Of a stretch of 64,000 nucleotides of DNA, positions 55,566 through 64,000 are shown piece by piece; within the stretch, counting starts at the first letter, position 1, and the number at the start of each line of letters is the position of its first letter. The stretch is from Bemisia tabaci (taxonomy: Eukaryota > Arthropoda > Insecta > Hemiptera > Aleyrodidae). The notes under the pieces are model-generated. The model worked only from the letters and a program-made list of their open reading frames with translations. It was not told the origin of the DNA and did no database searches. The stretch is taken from the NCBI RefSeq assembly GCF_918797505.1, contig NC_092796.1, positions 1,178,001 through 1,242,000 of the forward strand, written 5' to 3'. Position numbers and translations under genes: made by a program.

Positions 55566-55778
55566 TGTCCTGAAACCTAGAACACGACTTTCCCGGTAAA
55601 CTTATGAAGATTTTTATTCCAATTTAACAGCAGATAATTTTGTTCGCAATTTCACCCTAAGTTCCTGAAAATATCCATAAGTTTCCTCGAAGATACACAT
55701 TTCATCAGAGGAAACTTGGCAGCTCTCGAATGATCATACTGCGTTTTCCTTTAGCACGGCAGTCCGTCCGAACGTTCT

Positions 55779-55859
55779 ACCGACGTCTTTGATTTTACGC
55801 AAAAAAAAAAAAAAAAAAAAAACTCTTTCCATTTTTTTTCTGCACCATGGATTTAGGTA
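55779..55859. repeat. A22 run and flank
   Basis: A run of 22 A occupies 55801-55822, about 38 bases before family A copy 3, followed by a T-rich run. It may belong to a lost retroposon tail. No upstream element is recognisable. Confidence 0.6.
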
Positions 55860-56088
55860 CACTGCGAAAAAGAAACTCCGGCCGTGGAAGCCGTACCTAC
55901 GTGGTATATAGACGTACGTACTTTCCGGACTCTAGGACCCGAAGTTTTGAGCGTAGCACCCGGAGCAGTCGAAGTTATGGCTCCAGCACCCGGAGCAGTT
56001 GAAGGTACGGCTCCAGCACCCGAGACTTTTGGTCTCTGGACCCGGAACGGACAGTATGTCTACATAGCCCGTAACTTTTTTTTCGTTG
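55860..56088. mobile_element. Family A fold-back element, copy 3, with internal 30-bp expansion
   Basis: TA flanks both sides (55858-55859 and 56089-56090). Left end CACTGCGAAAAAGAAACTCC, right end GTAACTTTTTTTTCGTTG. Arms as in copies 1 and 2. The centre carries a 30-bp unit (CTCCAGCACCCGGAGCAGTT...) repeated once more than in the other copies, at about 55980-56022. A 72-codon frame (55884-56102) with repeated Ala-Pro-Gly residues is its translation. Confidence 0.8.
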
Positions 56089-56090
56089 TA

Positions 56091-56276
56091 ACATTTGCAT
56101 GAATGACCCACAATCATATTCGACCTTGTTTCTCTTCCGAACAACCTACTCAATTAAAAACAATAACGGGAAAGTTGGAGAGTCATTCCTTGGATCCGAT
56201 GGATTTGAACCTGAATAATTAGTCAAAAACACGGAACCGCCCACAATCAAACCCGAATAAAAATCGATTCGTCGAC
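56091..56276. other. Non-coding spacer
   Basis: Mixed composition between A3 and D7. Minus strand AGGTTCAAATCC (about 56193-56204) resembles a B-box with one change. No tRNA can be folded. Confidence 0.4.
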
Positions 56277-56280
56277 AATA

Positions 56281-56535
56281 CTGCCGGGCTAAGGAAAAAC
56301 GCCGTATGAACATTCGAGAGTTGCCAAATTTCCTTTGATCAAACATGTCGTTTTGACGACATTCATGCACATTTTTCTCTGAAATTTTCAGATATTTTAG
56401 ATTAAATTGCGTACAAAATTGTTTAAACATTTGGGGGGGGGGGGAATTCACGCTAGTCCCTGTAAATTAAGTTTATATCGAAGGAAACTTGGCAACGTGT
56501 GAAGGCTCATACAGCGTTCTTGCTTTGGACGGCAT
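56281..56535 (+). mobile_element. Family D MITE, copy 7, AATA-flanked, with G12 run
   Basis: It starts CTGCCGGGCTAAGGAAAAAC, continuing GCCGTATGAACATTCGAG, and ends GGCTCATACAGCGTTCTTGC TTTGGACGGCAT. AATA lies on both sides (56277-56280 and 56536-56539). A G12 run (56433-56444) replaces sequence that is not G-rich in the sister copies. A 101-codon minus frame (56146-56451) overlaps it. Confidence 0.85.
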
Positions 56536-56539
56536 AATA

Positions 56540-56910
56540 CGCATCCCTGGGTTGCGGCTTGGTTTTTCTCTCGGTCATCTGTGGAAAGTGGCGAGTGTGG
56601 AGAGGTGGATGACGGTGCTCTCCTCTAATGAGCGGGTGGGGTTGCGCATCCGACGGACTTGATTGTGCGGGGGGCCGACACCTACGCGGCTACGCGGCAC
56701 CGACCACAATGGCCGCCGAGTTTGTATAAATTACGCGCGTATTCAAATGACACCCCGATTCTTCGGAGTCATCGAGCATCGGGCATCGGGCATCGGGCAT
56801 CGGAGAAAACTCCAACTCGATTAATACGCGCCGTCGTACTCGTGTCCCTATTCACGCCGCGCGCAACGTTGCCGCGTCCTATGAAATCACAGGGTGTCTA
56901 TTAAGATATC
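56540..56910. other. Spacer with GCATCGG heptamer array
   Basis: GCATCGG is repeated four times without a break at 56776-56803. The rest is CpG-rich and featureless. Confidence 0.6.
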
Positions 56911-57285
56911 GACGTGTTTACGCTAAATGGAACTATGTGCAGGTGGAAAGATTGGGTGTGCTCTTCAGTGCCCGGGCCATAAGAATGAATGAGACTTTAA
57001 AAGCGCCAGTGACGTCAGCGGTGAGGACCGGGTACGAGAGGCGCGACACGAGCGACGACGACTAGGTCGTCAGTCTTTAACTCATGAGCCCTGTCCACAA
57101 CACTCTTGTCACATGCCCACGGCTCACGAGTTAGCGCTCAGTTCCTTCATATTTCATTGAAAATCCCGCTTTTCCATGTTCTCAAAAGGATCTATATCCA
57201 CTGACCACATTGTTTTTTATGCAGCTTCCACGAGCACACCCCATCTTTCCTCTTCCACGTAGTTCCTTTTATCATAAATACGTCC
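56911..57285 (+). mobile_element. Family L long element, copy 5
   Basis: Left end GACGTGTTTACGCTAAATGG, continuing AACTATGTGCAGGTGG. Right end CCACGTAGTTCCTTTTATCA, continuing TAAATACGTCC. It shares AAAGCGCCAGTGACGTCAGC (57000-57019) and TTTAACTCATGAGCCCTGTC with copies 3 and 4. GAGCACACCCCATCTTTCC near the right end is shared with copy 3. Confidence 0.8.
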
Positions 57286-57847
57286 ACATCATATAGAAAA
57301 GACAGCAATGTAAAAATGTATTGTATCTCGTGATACGAGACAATCGTTCTCCTCTCCATCTGTATCTATCGACTGACTCAACATCCGACAACAGCAGCGG
57401 AAGAGAACGGAACCAGGTCCGGTGTAATTAGCGGCGGAGCGAGGATTTGGGTTCGGGTCGCGCGGGGCTTATCGGAAAAATCTTGGGGCCGGACACACCT
57501 CCGCCCCGCGCCGCGCCGCGCGGGGCCGCTGTGATAAGGACCCCGAGACGCGCTCACACGATGATTGTGGCCCCACCCCGCCCCCGCCACCCTCGGAGCG
57601 TCAGAGAGAAAAAAAAGGTTGCGCGGACGGTACAATGGCATCGCATGTCAATTGTCGGACATGATTCAGCGGTTCCTGCAATCCTGCGTTCCTGCTTCCC
57701 GCCCTCCGGCTGGCACCCCGTCGTCTTTTCTCCGCGGTCCGCACTCACCTATCGGAATTTAGAGCTACGTGTGTGCGTCCCACATGCATTTTTTTGTTGC
57801 CGTTACTCTCCCGGCAACAACCCTGCAACCCTCCGCCATCAGAAAAT
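57286..57847. other. CpG-rich patch
   Basis: CpG-rich from about 57370 to 57600, including GCGCCGCGCCGCGCGGGG. Overlapping frames on both strands (65-135 codons) look compositional. No repeat recognised. Confidence 0.45.
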
Positions 57848-58104
57848 GAGCTGAAAAATAATGATTAGACAAAGAAGACAAATAGGACATGGGGGGGGGG
57901 ATTCCTATCGGTGGAAGCGGGTGGTTGCAATGCATAAAGGAGGTAGGTAAGACTAAAACTGACGACAAATCAAGAAGACCCTTTAGTCCATCATTTACCC
58001 CCTTAGTCTATAAAAACCGCCCAAATTCACCGATTGGATCCCTCCACACTCGTTATGTCCTTTTGGTCAATCGCTTTGTCGATAAATATAAAAAATCAGC
58101 CCAG
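57848..58104. mobile_element. Family O palindromic element, copy 3, with G10 run
   Basis: Left arm GAGCTGAAAAATAATGATTA, GACAAAGAAGACAAATAGGA and CCTATCGGTGGAAGCGGGTG. Right arm ATTCACCGATTGGATCCCTC, TTATGTCCTTTTGGTCAATC and AAAAAATCAGCCC. A G10 run (57891-57900) interrupts the left arm where O2 has ATGGAGGGAT-type sequence. Confidence 0.75.
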
Positions 58105-60794
58105 AGCACCATGGAAGATATATGTTAAAATAGCCTCTTGAATGGCCTTCAGCAGATGGAACAATTTTTCCTCCCACTTTTTTGCAAAGGCCGAATTTCG
58201 CTGGTCCTTTTACCGTGCTTAAATATACTTTGGACGTTGTTCGATTGCACTTGGATTCGGCTTAGCGCCTCTGATTGGCCAGTGGTGCGGTTTGGACTTA
58301 TCGATGGATGTTGCATCTCCATGTGAAAGAGCCGAAAAAATTCGGCCTCTAATGTGAATACATTTCTAGATTATGTTGACGCGAAAATTGCATTATTGTA
58401 TCTAGAGAGGACGGAAACATTCGTTACTGTCTGGGTGAGCTTAGTTGATCTGCCGAGGTGGATGAGGAGGACGGATGTGGAGCAGAATTGATTTTTTCAG
58501 GATCTTTCTGCGACGTCCAGTGGACCATGCACCAAGTTGGAGCCAGCTGACAAAGAGAATGACTCTTAATCCCCATAGTGCAAATATTCCCTTTTTGCAA
58601 CTATACTTTCTTGAGCAACTCTGATCCTTAGCTCTGAGGATCGATCTTTCCTGAAAACCAAGGAAACTCTTGCTTGAGAAAATTATCGGGACATCGGGAG
58701 GAGTTCAGACCCTCTGGATGATGGGATCCAGTCCCCCTTGAGCCATTGCGCATGCTCTCCCCCCTTTTTCCTCAATGAGTTCCCCTCCTTTGACGGATGA
58801 GCTCTCCATGTTGTGGTCTGGAGCGAGAAATAACCGCCGGGAAACTCCCGCGAGTCGACGTTTAAACGGAGAACCCGAGGTTTAAGTGCCAACATGACGA
58901 AGACCGGATTCAAATCCCAAATCAGGAATGCCTTTCTTCATCCACCCGCTCCAGGTTGACAGTGACGCCGGTGGTGGAGGGGGGGGGGGTTGCGAGGGGG
59001 AGGTGAGGGAAAAGTGGGGGAGGGGGCTTTCGACTGCAAGCCATTGAGCCAGACTGAGAGCCATTCAGACGGACGAGGGGGAGAGGGGCGCCGGGATGTT
59101 GGGGAAACTCCCAATTATTGCTTTTCGAAAGTTCGGTAAAAGTTTCGAAACAGAAAAGTTCCCTGCAGCCGGAGCAAGTAACAATAAGACACACTTGGAG
59201 AGATGCTGAGTCTATAAAGACTCGCAAGTCTGCTTCGGGAGCATTATTTTGTTGATTTTAGGCGCCCCCCCCCCCCCCCCGTCCTCCCGGCAGTCCGCCC
59301 ACGCGCTTTTCCTCACCGTCGAAAAATACTTTATTCCGTTTCCTCGTTTTGCAATTCAATATTCCGATGGAGGGTTCGACGGAGGCACGAGCGGATCAGA
59401 GTGGTGACGTGTATACCTTTTCGGGGTTCGCGAGACTTGACGGATTGCGGGGTGCATTTGTGGATTGCCTCGCCGTCTCGATCGAATCTTTGTGAGGATT
59501 TAAATTCTGGCAATTCCGCTTTTGAGTTTTGCTATGAGCCCTCTCTGGCCAAAAAAACAGAAAAAAAATGAGGTTCCGAAATGGGGAATCTTGGGCCTAA
59601 CACAAGATTCCTGGGAAAAACTGGACGTGCTTTTGAAGTTCTTCCTGATTCGTCGAGGATAACTTGGTTGAGGGGCATGCATACCCGAAATTTTTCATGG
59701 AAGCGAAAGTCCATGGCCGTAAATACCACCAGGCGGACCAAGATAAAGGGGAAAAATCATGAAGATGTATAAAAATTGCGTAAGAGGGGGGGGGGGGGGT
59801 TAAATTTTATAAAATTTTATTGAAGGGCCCAGACCCCTTGACTATGGGCCTCACTCTCCTTTACCGTGCCAATACTGTTCATTCAACATGAATAAGCTGT
59901 AATTAACCCGTGCTGAGCTGAGTAGATAATATTTTAAAATGTATCAATTATTCCTTGATGTGCTCTCCCTTAATCTTTAACTTAAGGATCACTGAAAGAC
60001 AGAGTAGTTAATCAAAAAAAATCATTAAAGCAGTCAAAACTTAAAAAGTTATCCAGAAATTTTTGCGAAAAGCCAAGAGTCCCTGATCTTCCAGTTTTCA
60101 CAAGAATTCCTGCAATTTTTGTCGTTTTTCCCTATCGAATTGTATTCCTTGTGTTTTCCAGTCGCTAGGAGCCATGTTCTGGTCCTACTCACAATCTGTT
60201 TATCAAACATCATATTTTAGTCAAATTCGGTGAAAAGGTGTATTTAGTGAATACCTGGCACAATGATCTCGGCCATATTGAAAGATCTTAAAAAGCTCTC
60301 GACCATCAGCTCCCCCACTCCCCTCTCCTCCCAATCACTTTCACGATACATAAAGACGGTCCAACAGGGAACGGACTTTCGTTGCTTCTCCTCCCGGGAA
60401 AGCTCCTCGGCTTCCCGATGAAAAGATCCAAAATCAAAACGGGAAGCAGAGAGAGGTATCTGAGGGACGGCGCGGCGAGGAAAAGGAGGGGGGGGGGGTG
60501 AAACGTATAAAAGCGCGAAAAACTTGCGCTGAGTCGGATGCTGCGTCGACGTTCGGCATATAAGTTGCTTCATCTCGACTCCTGCCCCGGCTCCGGGTCC
60601 TTCTCCGCGCAGCTTTAAAGTTCTTGTAAATTGACCTTCGCCGGGCATAAAGCTTAAAGCTCTAACAATCTCGGCTTCGCGCTGAGTCCGTCCCGCGCTG
60701 CCGTCAGATTGCGCTTACCTTCTCCAATTCACTCGAGGAGAACATGACGAAAGCTCTAGAGAGAGAAAAAAGTAGGTTCTCGCATCTTGAGGAT
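58105..60794. other. Long non-coding stretch with many G/C runs
   Basis: G11 (58979-58989), C16 (59265-59280), G14 (59786-59799) and G11 (60488-60498). A small exact hairpin GCCGAA-AAAA-TTCGGC lies at about 58331-58346. Frames of 60-134 codons occur on both strands without recognisable domains. No family repeat found. Confidence 0.45.
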
Positions 60795-61019
60795 TTTTTA
60801 CCCCGTGACGTAGGTCCGTACAACATGGTGTCGATATTCTAGCAAAATCCGGAATTCCAAGTGTTAAAAACGGATCATAACGCCCGATTCTCTTGTTTAA
60901 ATCAACTCATGAAATAGTTTCGAACATTTTATAAAGAGTGACTATTTTCCTAAACTACATAATTTCTAAGAAAATCGCTGATAGAAATCGTCCTTGCTGA
61001 CCTACGTCATCAAAAAATT
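60795..61019. repeat. Possible element with GACGTAGGTC ends
   Basis: TTTTTTACCCCGTGACGTAGG TCC is mirrored at the right by GACCTACGTCATCAAAAAAT. The exact inverted words are 10-11 bp. The ~190-bp interior is AT-rich. With one copy and no duplication it remains a candidate. Confidence 0.4.
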
Positions 61020-61483
61020 CCAAGTTGCCCGAAATGCGAACACCTCCTCTTTTTCTCGATGCGAAAGCTCCTGGATTTTCGCGATTGGAATGGCTGAAAC
61101 ATACTGATTTGCGACTGATTACTCTTGGTCAATTTTATGAGGAGGAGGAAACGCTCGGAAATCATGACGATCAGTTAAATATTCTGACTTTTCTTTTCAT
61201 TTTTATTCGTGATTATACATCGTGAGATTCACCGAACTGATTTTCATGATTTTTTCGATTATCAGCTTCTGGTTCAGACGGCTGTCTTCGACATTTTGAA
61301 ATATATTGTCCAGAATTTTTGAATGCAACAAAGCGACCTTCTGAGGAAACAAAGTGCGCTACGAAATTGGGTCACACGACAGTGTGGCTCTCTATTTTTT
61401 AGAAAGAAGAAAATTTCAGTATCAGCTTCCCGTATCCCCCACGTTAAAATGTAAAAGATCTAAAATACAGCGGTCATATTTCG
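61020..61483. other. Non-coding spacer
   Basis: AT-rich; one 66-codon frame (61025-61225) without recognisable motif. Nothing else seen. Confidence 0.5.
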
Positions 61484-61610
61484 TCGCTCCTGTGGCGTAA
61501 GGACGTACCTCAAAATTTCCTCATGCGCTTCTTGTAGTACGTGTATCTATGCTTTCTGCGGCTCGTGCGAAAATCGAGATACGCCCTTACGTCAGAGGAG
61601 CACCGATTTC
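61484..61610. repeat. Hairpin with ~36-bp arms
   Basis: CGCTCCTGTGGCGTAAGGAC GTACCTCAAAATTT faces the complement of AAAATCGAGATACGCCCTTA CGTCAGAGGAGCACC, with several changes. The spacer is about 55 bp. A 63-codon frame (61549-61740) begins inside it and is not recognised. Confidence 0.65.
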
Positions 61611-62525
61611 GACGGAGAAAAAAATTAGTAAGAATCATAATCACAACCGAACCTCCTTTGAGTCCTTCCCAAGCTCAATTTTTTTCAGAACGATCAGTAT
61701 TCTCTTTATAAATACAATTGGGAGTAAATGTAAATTTTAAACCATATCTTGAATGTAATAAACTAAAAAAATAAGTATAAATAAGCTTCAACCTAAAATT
61801 AATACTAGAGACCTTTCGGGCCAATCCTCAGTGGTGACACAAAATTTCGGAACTGGCTTTGTCCCCGAGGAATCCCGGCTGTAAAGAAAGATGATTCCAG
61901 CGCAGGAAACATCGGATGGACTGAGTGTTTCAAACGGGAAATTTCTTCGGGGTGTCGCTCATAATTTTGGGAATTCGGTGCGGTTTGGCAACGGAGCGGG
62001 GGCGATTCGCTTTTCACGAATATTTAATGTATATTTATGGCCCCCGAGGCTTCGGAGCCGCGGGCTCCTCCCTGGCGCCTTCCACCCCCCGCCCCTGCCC
62101 AATGTCTCGGATCACTTCATTATTTTAGTTATTTTATATTTTTTGACGGCGCAGCGCAGAGCCACCGTAATTGGCTGCCTCTTCAGCGCTCTTCTCCTTC
62201 TCGCGGTATCAAAAATGCTATGAAAAGCGAGCGCCTTCTTCGCTTCCTGATTAGGTCACGGACTTTTTCCACCGTCGTGAAACTTGAGTTTTTCATGAAT
62301 AGAAGGAGCCATGAAGAAAGACGGGAAGGGAAATCCTGCGGTCTCCGCTGATATTCAGCCATTTTAACGACCGCATCGGAACCAGCCAGCTTAACTCGAG
62401 GTCCGATGGTCGGCGATTTTATCCCTAAATTCAAAATCTACAAAGTATGATGAGAACTGCGTAGCTCTCAAATTCAACACAGCCTGATTTTCTTAAGCTC
62501 TTTCGGTCGCTTTCCGTTTTAATCC
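61611..62525. other. Non-coding stretch, AT-rich then GC-rich
   Basis: AT-rich to about 61800, mixed or GC-rich at 61980-62110. Overlapping frames of 67-110 codons share the same 300 bp in different phases and have no recognised domain. Confidence 0.45.
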
Positions 62526-62528
62526 TGA

Positions 62529-63055
62529 GGGGCTGTTCAAGTATTACGTGACGCACTTTTTAAGATTGTTGACCCTCCCCTTCCCCTTGTAACACACCCG
62601 TAACGCAGCCTTATACCCTCCCCTTTTGAATTATGTAACGCTGCTGGCCTGACACCTCCCTCCTCCATTTCCAAAAAAGGCGGGATTTTCATTTTTTGCA
62701 CGTTTTTTCAACTTCCCCCTTCCCCCTTGTAATGCACCGTAAAAATGGCTCAACCCCCCCTCCTAATAAGTGCGTTACGTGATACCGCCGCGCTAAGGAA
62801 GAACGCCGTATGAACATTCGAGAGTTGCCAAATTTCCCATGATAAAACATATATATTTGACGACATTCGTGCATATTTTACCTTGTAATTTTCAGATACT
62901 TGAGATCAAATTGCGTACAAAATTGTCTGAAAATGATGGGGAAAATATTCACAATTTTCCCAGTAAATTCGGTTTTTTTATCGAAGGAAACGTGGCAGCG
63001 TCTTAAGGCTCATACGGCGTTCTTCCTTAGCACGGCAGAATACTTGAACGGCCCC
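62529..63055 (-). mobile_element. Family C MITE, copy 3, interrupted by D8
   Basis: Left end GGGGCTGTTCAAGTATTACG. Right end AATACTTGAACGGCCCC (63039-63055). TGA on both sides (62526-62528 and 63056-63058). The C body (CCCTTGTAACACACCCGTAA, TTATGTAACGCTGCTGGCC, GTGCGTTACGTGATA) stops at 62784 and its last 17 bases resume at 63039, after the D8 insertion. Minus strand is assigned from the order of blocks relative to C1. Confidence 0.85.
62785..63038 (+). mobile_element. Family D MITE, copy 8, inserted in C3
   Basis: It starts CCGCCGCGCTAAGGAAGAAC, continuing GCCGTATGAACATTCGAGAG. It ends GGCTCATACGGCGTTCTTCC, continuing TTAGCACGGCAG. Flanks GATA (62781-62784) and AATA (63039-63042) differ at one position. 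Other C ends read AATACTTG, so AATA is the likely original target. It is 254 bp, intact and close to D7 in sequence. Confidence 0.9.
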
Positions 63056-63058
63056 TGA

Positions 63059-63892
63059 GGTACGCTCATTATTCGCCTGAAGAGAATATCGGCTACGAGA
63101 GATGGAGAGGGGCGTTGTCGTGGGAGAACACGGACAAATTAGTCGGGAACGGTCAATCTGGAATCACATCTTTAGCGCCAATCAATCGGGCGGCCTACCT
63201 CACACGGAGGCGGGGCAGGGCGCGAAGAAAGCGGAGCCCAATGGCGCATGATAATGAAAGGCGCCTGAATCCGGTAGCGGCGGCTCCTCACACCACACAC
63301 CACACCTGTTAACTACACAGGTGTCCGGGTCACCGCCGCGCGCCGCGCCGCGTTTACCCGATTCGGGACTCACCGCAGCGGCCGCCGCCTCCAGATCGAA
63401 CCCGAAATTCCGGGCGGGACGCCGCGGGCGACCGCAGCTCAGGCCCATCCACCCAAGTAAAAACCACTCGAATCCAAAACAAACTGGGAGCAAATCTGCG
63501 GTTTTTGTCCGGTGCCGCGGCAGGAGATACAAATATTTTTACGGGGTCTGTCACGCTTCATCGACCGCACGCTCCGCCGTGTTATGAATGAGACGTTGGG
63601 GGGGGGGGGGGGGTGTTCGTTTTGAACCGGCCTCAGAGACAGCCCCTGAGGTACCGCGCACGGTGGGCGTGGGTGGCGCCAGGGTCTCCTGAACACGCGT
63701 TTGTGAAATGTGATGACCTTAAAATTCACCCTTCAGGGTCCGAATGGGTGTTGCACGCATGTAGTAATGTAGTATGACCAGATGAGCTTTTAATGATTAT
63801 TAAACGCCTTGAAGTAGGCAAATTTGTACGCATTTCATTTTGGGCACATAAGAAACATTTGAAACGCTATTCAAAAGACTTGGTGCGTGCCG
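63059..63892. other. CpG-rich patch with G16 run
   Basis: CpG-rich from about 63170 to 63560, G16 at 63598-63613, then mixed. Frames of 65-110 codons on both strands (for example 63200-63532 minus) are Pro/Arg/Ala-rich and compositional. Confidence 0.45.
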
Positions 63893-64000
63893 GTTAAGGT
63901 GATTCTATGTGATCTAAGAACGAGATCCGCCACCACGCCGCGCAGCCTCATGGTTTATGTCTTTGAGAAGCAATACTTATCGTATTGTACAAGATAATGC
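63893..64000 (+). repeat. Family M repeat, copy 2 (runs off the window)
   Basis: GTTAAGGTGATTCTATGTGA, CTAAGAACGAGATCCGCC, TTTATGTCTTTGAGAAGCAA and CTTATCGTATTGTACAAG align with 32069-32170. The match reaches the last bases of the window, so the element may continue beyond it. Confidence 0.65.

Larger units (their letters stand above)
54036..55762 (+). mobile_element. Family D MITE, copy 6, split by element F
   Basis: It starts CTGCCATGCTAAGGAAAAAC, continuing GACATATGAACCTTC, and ends GCGTTTTCCTTTAGCACGGC AG. The D halves (54036-54117 and about 55566-55762) are separated by ~1.45 kb of element F. Flanks TATA and TCCG do not match, so the duplication is lost or one edge is altered. Confidence 0.8.

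Noticed and set aside
55884..56102. 72-codon frame with repeated Ala-Pro-Gly motif
   Set aside because: The protein repeat is the 30-bp expansion of family A copy 3.
58331..58346. Rho-independent terminator
   Set aside because: The GCCGAA/TTCGGC hairpin has no T tract after it and the window is not bacterial.

Overview
This window looks like a piece of a eukaryotic nuclear genome, most likely an insect, and I find no convincing protein-coding gene in it. No open frame has recognisable domains. The longest (177 codons, 49762-50295, minus) lies in GC-rich sequence and resembles nothing I know. There are no operons, no bacterial-type signals, no rRNA and no complete tRNA. Short inverted-repeat elements flanked by target-site duplications, long homopolymers (A32, T39 and about 20 runs of at least 10 G or C) and alternating AT-rich and CpG-rich patches all fit intergenic or intronic DNA. 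Several repeat ends look to me like palindromic repeats of whiteflies (Bemisia tabaci). That is memory only and should be treated as a guess.

The real content is a dense, layered population of short non-autonomous elements (MITEs and fold-backs). I gave the families letters for this window: A, TA-flanked fold-back (3 copies); B (2); C, TIR GGGGCTGTTCAAG (3); D, TIR CTGCCGTGCTAAGG with 4-bp AT-rich duplications (8); E, 617 bp with ~170-bp arms; F, ~1.45 kb with long TIRs; G, near-perfect palindrome; H (2); I, hAT-like with 8-bp duplications (3 plus a fragment); J, TIR TTGGACCGCGTTAAGC (3); K, TIR CACAGTGGATCGA with 5-bp duplications (4); L, TIR GGACGTATTTCTG (2 short, 3 long, 1 fragment); M/Q (2 each); N (2); O (3.5); P (2); V (2). 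There is also one 735-bp hAT-like element at 27412-28146.

Layout. 1-5.4 kb: diverged repeats and an ATCGAT-rich stretch. 5.4-11 kb: C, P, O, I, A, V, N and J copies in close succession. 11-20 kb: J, K and I copies between CpG-rich patches. 20-28 kb: a tandem array, a rearranged duplication, B2, D1-D3, L1 and the hAT-like element. 28-45 kb: Q, H, K, L, M, O, I, D4 with E inside, V and a 270-bp polypyrimidine tract. 45-53 kb: few elements, several hairpins, and a CpG-rich patch with homeodomain-type sites at 51.4-52.2 kb. 53-64 kb: D6 containing F containing G, then A3, D7, L5, O3, and C3 interrupted by D8.

The nesting gives a relative insertion history: C before D, D before E and F, and F around G. 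Nothing here encodes a transposase, so all families must depend on proteins encoded elsewhere. No new multi-gene system is visible. The most interesting material is the nested elements, the ~74-bp near-perfect palindrome and the excess of long G/C homopolymers.
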